A stretch of DNA of 21,710 nucleotides. Source: PALSA-660 sp963726435 (GTDB taxonomy: Bacteria; Actinomycetota; Coriobacteriia; Anaerosomatales; PALSA-660). Position 1 is the stretch's first letter. The number at the start of each line of letters is the position of its first letter. This document shows, one piece after another, positions 17,833 through 21,710 of this stretch. Under the pieces are notes generated by a model that searched no databases, was not told the origin of the DNA, and saw only the letters and a program-made list of their open reading frames with translations. The translations under genes were made by a program, and so were the position numbers. The stretch covers positions 1-21,710 of the forward strand of contig CAVSCJ010000003.1 in assembly GCA_963726435.1 (NCBI GenBank), in the 5' to 3' direction.

Positions 17833-18707
17833 ACGTTCAGGAATCGCCGCAGTCCCAGCCCCGAGCCCAAGGCTCCGATAGCCGCTCCCGCGCCCAGCAG
17901 TACCAGTGCCAGCTGCCAGAACCCGATCGCGTCGAACGGCACGCTCAGAAAGAGCAGGTACTCGCGGATACGGTCGACGACAAGGTTGGTCCCCAGCATC
18001 ACCATCACGAAGGCGGCCACCGCACCGGTCAGCCCCACGGTCAGCCCCTCGATGACGAAGGGCCAGCGGATGAACCAGTTGGTGGCACCCACCAGCTTCA
18101 TGATCTCCACCTCGCGCCGGCGGGCGTAGATAGACAGGCGGATGGTGTTCGAGATCAACAGTACGGCCACCCCGCCAAGGAGCAGGATGAACACCAGCGA
18201 TATGTTGCGGATCACCGAGGTCACCCTGAAGATGCGGTCGGCGATCTCCTTGCCGTACTTCACTTCGTTCACGATAGGCCTGCCCTCGAAACGCTTTGCC
18301 ACCCCTGAAGCCAACTCAGGGTCTTTGAGGCTGACATCGAAGGACGCCGGCAGAGGATTGGCGGAGAGGTCGTCGAGGATGTCCTGCTGCTCCTTGAGGT
18401 CGGCCCTGAGGCGCTTGAGGGCCTCTTCCTTGCTCACGAATTGCACATCCTTGACCTCGGGCATGGCCAGGATCTCTTTCTGCATGGCCTCGATGTCCGC
18501 GGACGAGGCGGAGTCCTCCAAGAAGACGCTGATCTCCACCTTCTGCTCGATGTCCTTGAGAACCGCGTTGATGTTCCACACGAAGACCATGACCACGCCC
18601 AGCACGACCATGCTGAGGAACACCGTGACGACCGCGGCGATGGTCATGAAGTAGTTGCGCCACAACGAGCGGAAGGCCTCGCCGAAGAAGAACCTAATCT
18701 TCCTCAT
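17829..18707 (-). CDS. ftsX: Cell-division ABC permease FtsX
   Basis: Intact 292-residue protein. Layout is cytoplasmic N-terminus (MRKIRFFFGEAFRSLWRNYF), TM1 at about 18-44, a large extracytoplasmic domain (ISVFLEDSASSADIEAMQKE, MPEVKDVQFVSKEEALKRLR, NPLPASFDVSLKDPE), then TM2-TM4 at about 170-192, 215-243 and 263-286. The cytoplasmic loop between TM2 and TM3 has RRREVEIMKLVGATNWFIRW, the characteristic FtsX/MacB coupling region. FtsX transmits FtsE ATP cycles to extracellular hydrolases; the extracytoplasmic domain would contact the coiled coil of the adjacent M23 protein. The ATG at 18707 lies within the end of ftsE (14-base overlap), with GGAGGGG upstream. No frame break. Confidence 0.96.
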   Translation of the reverse strand: MRKIRFFFGEAFRSLWRNYFMTIAAVVTVFLSMVVLGVVMVFVWNINAVLKDIEQKVEISVFLEDSASSADIEAMQKEILAMPEVKDVQFVSKEEALKRLRADLKEQQDILDDLSANPLPASFDVSLKDPELASGVAKRFEGRPIVNEVKYGKEIADRIFRVTSVIRNISLVFILLLGGVAVLLISNTIRLSIYARRREVEIMKLVGATNWFIRWPFVIEGLTVGLTGAVAAFVMVMLGTNLVVDRIREYLLFLSVPFDAIGFWQLALVLLGAGAAIGALGSGLGLRRFLNV

Positions 18708-19377
18708 AGCCGCCCCTCCGTTGGTCGCGCATGATCTGACCCTGCTCCAAAGCGATCACGCGCCGACGCATGCGGTCGACCATCTCCCGGTCGTGGGTGG
18801 CCATGACCACCGTGGTGCCCGTCTTGTTGATGCGATAGAGCAGCTGCATGATGCCGGCCGACGTGTCGGGATCGAGGTTCCCGGTGGGCTCGTCGGCGAT
18901 CAGCAGAGGAGGATGGTTCACGAAGGCGCGGGCTATGGACACCCGCTGCTGCTCGCCCCCGGACAACTCGTTGGGATAGTTGTCGACCTTGTGCCCCAGA
19001 CCGACGAGGCCCAGGATCTCGTCCACCTTGCGGCGGGAGGCCCGCTCCTCGCTGCCGGTGACCTGCAGAGCGTAGAGCACGTTGTCGGCCACGGTCTTGT
19101 TGGCCAGCAGCTTGAAGTCCTGGAACACGCAGCCGATGTTGCGCCGCAGATAGGGCACTTTCCACCGCCGCAGGGTGCCGAGGTCGCGGCCGCCCACGAA
19201 GATGCGGCCCCGGTCCGGCTCGAGTTCCTTTATCAACAGCCTGATGAACGTGGATTTTCCCGAGCCGGAAGCCCCCACCAAGAAGACGAACTCGCCCTTC
19301 TCGATATGGATGCTGATCGACTCGAGGCCGATGGTGTCGGGTGGATAGATCTTGGTGACATCTTCGAACTTGATCAC
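18694..19377 (-). CDS. ftsE: Cell-division ABC ATPase FtsE
   Basis: Intact ABC ATPase of about 227 residues. Motifs in order are Walker A GASGSGKST, Q-loop region GCVFQDFKLL, signature LSGGEQQRVSIARA, Walker B LLIADEPTGNLD and H-loop ATHDREM. It starts best at the GTG 19377 (VIKFEDVTKIYPPDT), which matches the FtsE N-terminus; AAGGGAGG lies at 19391-19398, slightly far (13 bases). A GTG at 19410 would add the unlikely peptide MGVRKGGREKH. FtsE pairs with FtsX to control peptidoglycan hydrolases and divisome assembly. The gap to prfB (19411-19497) has a 6-bp hairpin CGGGCG-CAGC-CGCCCG without a U-tract, and possibly the module promoter. Confidence 0.95.
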   Translation of the reverse strand: MIKFEDVTKIYPPDTIGLESISIHIEKGEFVFLVGASGSGKSTFIRLLIKELEPDRGRIFVGGRDLGTLRRWKVPYLRRNIGCVFQDFKLLANKTVADNVLYALQVTGSEERASRRKVDEILGLVGLGHKVDNYPNELSGGEQQRVSIARAFVNHPPLLIADEPTGNLDPDTSAGIMQLLYRINKTGTTVVMATHDREMVDRMRRRVIALEQGQIMRDQRRGGYEED

Positions 19378-19497
19378 GTGTTTCTCGCGACCTCCCTTGC
19401 GTACGCCCACACGACCCCGGTCTCGCCGGGCGGCTGCGCCCGCTCAGACAGTATTCTCCATCGTGGAGCGGATTCCCTTGATAGCGAGCACCGCCGA

Positions 19498-20667
19498 TCA
19501 CTCCTGACCCCTCAGCTTCCCCGAGGCCCGCTGCAGCAGATACTCGCGGATGAATCCATCGATATCGCCGTCGAGCACCGCCTCGACGTTGCCCTTCTCG
19601 TAGCCGGTGCGGTGGTCTTTCGCCATGGTGTAGGGGGCGAGCACGTAGGACCGGATCTGACTGCCCCACGCGATCTCCTTCTGCTCCCCTTTCTCCTTTG
19701 CCATCTCCCGCTCGCGCCGCTCGTATTCCAGGAGCAGGAGCTTGCCGCGCAGCATCCGCATGGCGGTCTCGCGGTTCTGGATCTGCGAACGCTCGTTCTG
19801 GCACTGCACCACGGTCCTGCGTGGGGACGTGGGTGATGCGCACGGCCGAGTCGGTCTTGTTGACGTGCTGCCCACCGGCGCCCGACGAACGGTAGGTCTC
19901 GACCCGCAGGTCCTTCTCGTCGATCTCGACACCCACGGCCTCGTCGACCAACGGGGTCACGTCCAGGGAGGCGAACGAGGTGTGGCGGCGGCTGGCCGAA
20001 TCGAAGGGCGAGATGCGCACCAGCCGGTGCACTCCACGCTCGGCGGTGAGCAGACCGTAGGCGTTCTCGCCGTGCAACGTGAACGTGGCACTCTTCAGAC
20101 CGGCCTCGTCGCCTTCGGTGGCCTCGTTGATCTCGACCTCGAAGCCACGCCTCTGCGCCCAGCGCAGATACATGCGCAACAGCATCTCGGCCCAATCCTG
20201 GCTCTCGGTGCCCCCGGCGCCGGGGTGGATGCTCACGATCGCATCACCGGTGTCGAACTCACCGTTGAAGAGCCGTTGCTCCTCGAAGTGGTCCAGGTCG
20301 CGGGCCGCCGCTGCAGACACACGCTCCAACTCGGCCATGGTCTCCGGGGAGAGGACGTCGTCGTCGGCTCTCCTCGTGGGCCAATTCCAGCAGCAACTCG
20401 AGATCGTCGACCAGGGTGGCCAGCTCTTGGTACTGCTCGAGACGGCCCTTCAGACGGCTGTACTGCGTCGAGACCTTCTGCGCGATGGACTGGTCGTCCC
20501 AGAAGTCGGGGACGTGCATCTGTTCCTCGAGTGAGGCCAGACGCAGCTCGAGTTGAGCGGGGTCAAAGGTAATCCCTTACCCAGCCGAGCTTCTCGCGGT
20601 ACTCAGCAAGCTGCTCCTGATACAGGGCGGCAGTGGCCGCCGCCTGAACATTCATCTTCTCGGACAT
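19498..20667 (-). CDS. prfB: Peptide chain release factor 2 (RF2), programmed +1 frameshift plus two other indels
   Basis: RF2 ends translation at UGA and UAA. The zero frame starts MSEKMNVQAAATAALYQEQL and reaches VRDYL then TGA at 20563-20565. After a +1 slip it continues DPAQLELRLASLEEQMHVPD FW. Two further one-base breaks, near 20370 and 19820, look like errors. Conserved parts are SIHPGAGGTESQDWAEMLLR, the RF2 anticodon region ISPFDSASRRHTSF (SPF in place of the RF1 PAT tripeptide), and the GGQ loop YRSSGAGGQHVNKTDSAVRI. The tail is IAWGSQIRSYVLAPY then DIDGFIREYLLQRASGKL. Repaired length is about 388 residues, close to normal. The start is uncertain (ATG 20667 or 20655; no good ribosome site). 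It lies 47 bases after secA, a common order. Confidence 0.95.
20563..20580 (-). promoter_or_regulatory. RF2 programmed +1 ribosomal frameshift site
   Basis: On the minus strand the sequence is TAAGGGATTACCTTTGAC: a Shine-Dalgarno-like AAGGGA, three-base spacer TAC, then CTT TGA C. This matches the Escherichia coli prfB recoding signal in order and spacing (AGG GGG TAT CTT TGA C), including the encoded R-x-Y-L-stop. Low RF2 pauses the ribosome at the poor UGA C stop, and a slip from CUU to UUU restores full-length RF2, giving autoregulation. Unlike the other frame breaks in this window, this one is biological. Confidence 0.93.
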
Positions 20668-20714
20668 GAGGGGGAGAGTATAGCCCAGTGTGTGTACGCC
20701 GACACGTAGCCGGG

Positions 20715-21710
<996 letters not shown>

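Noticed and set aside
19411..19497. GC hairpin CGGGCG-CAGC-CGCCCG upstream of ftsE as a terminator or riboswitch.
   Set aside because: Short stem, no U-tract and no larger conserved fold that I recognise.
18655..19836. Plus-strand open frame of 393 codons opposite ftsE and prfB.
   Set aside because: Shadow of two conserved genes; His/Leu-rich antisense composition and no domain.

Overview
The window is GC-rich bacterial DNA, and every real gene from about 4.3 kb to the right end lies on the minus strand. It appears to be two pieces joined near position 4285-4300. The larger right-hand piece (about 4.3-21.7 kb) is a dense housekeeping block of actinobacterial character. Gene content and order suggest a deep or anaerobic actinobacterial lineage such as Coriobacteriia/OPB41-like; this is an inference from context, not from a search. 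The left piece (1 to about 4.29 kb) carries accessory genes of a style seen in soil Actinomycetota such as Thermoleophilia, again by inference.

Right piece, in transcription order (right to left): secA (3' part), prfB with a recognisable programmed +1 frameshift, ftsE, ftsX, an M23/LytM murein hydrolase of EnvC type, a ctpA-like S41 protease, rsmE, a HIT protein, a YqeY/GatB-like protein, phoH, a PgpH-type 7TM-HD c-di-AMP phosphodiesterase, ybeY, a diacylglycerol kinase-PAP2 fusion, a GNAT acetyltransferase, era, a short TA-flanked inverted-repeat element, deoC, recO, and a secreted metzincin-like protease cut off at the junction. Many neighbours overlap by ATGA, GTGA or TTGA, so most of the block is probably co-transcribed. 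FtsEX, the M23 protein and the S41 protease form a cell-division/wall-hydrolysis module. RsmE, PhoH, YbeY and Era form a ribosome/RNA maturation group. DgkA-PAP2 and PgpH add lipid and c-di-AMP turnover.

Left piece: a minus-strand unknown protein running off the left edge; a plus-strand membrane-anchored NERD-domain protein; a coupled minus-strand three-gene set (TPR protein, small conserved protein, SpoT-like HD protein); a doubtful short minus-strand reading frame; and a plus-strand secreted repeat protein that looks like a right-handed beta-helix and loses its 3' end at the junction.

The dominant oddity is technical. Most genes, including essential ones, are broken by single-base insertions or deletions (roughly two per kb by my reading), while the pieces in each frame join into normal proteins. 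This is best explained by uncorrected sequencing error, so the broken genes are annotated as full spans with frameshifts and not as pseudogenes. I did not find a convincing undescribed system. The most interesting biological items are the RF2 recoding site, the small TA-flanked repeat between era and deoC, the DgkA-PAP2 fusion and the uncharacterised TPR/small protein/HD cassette.
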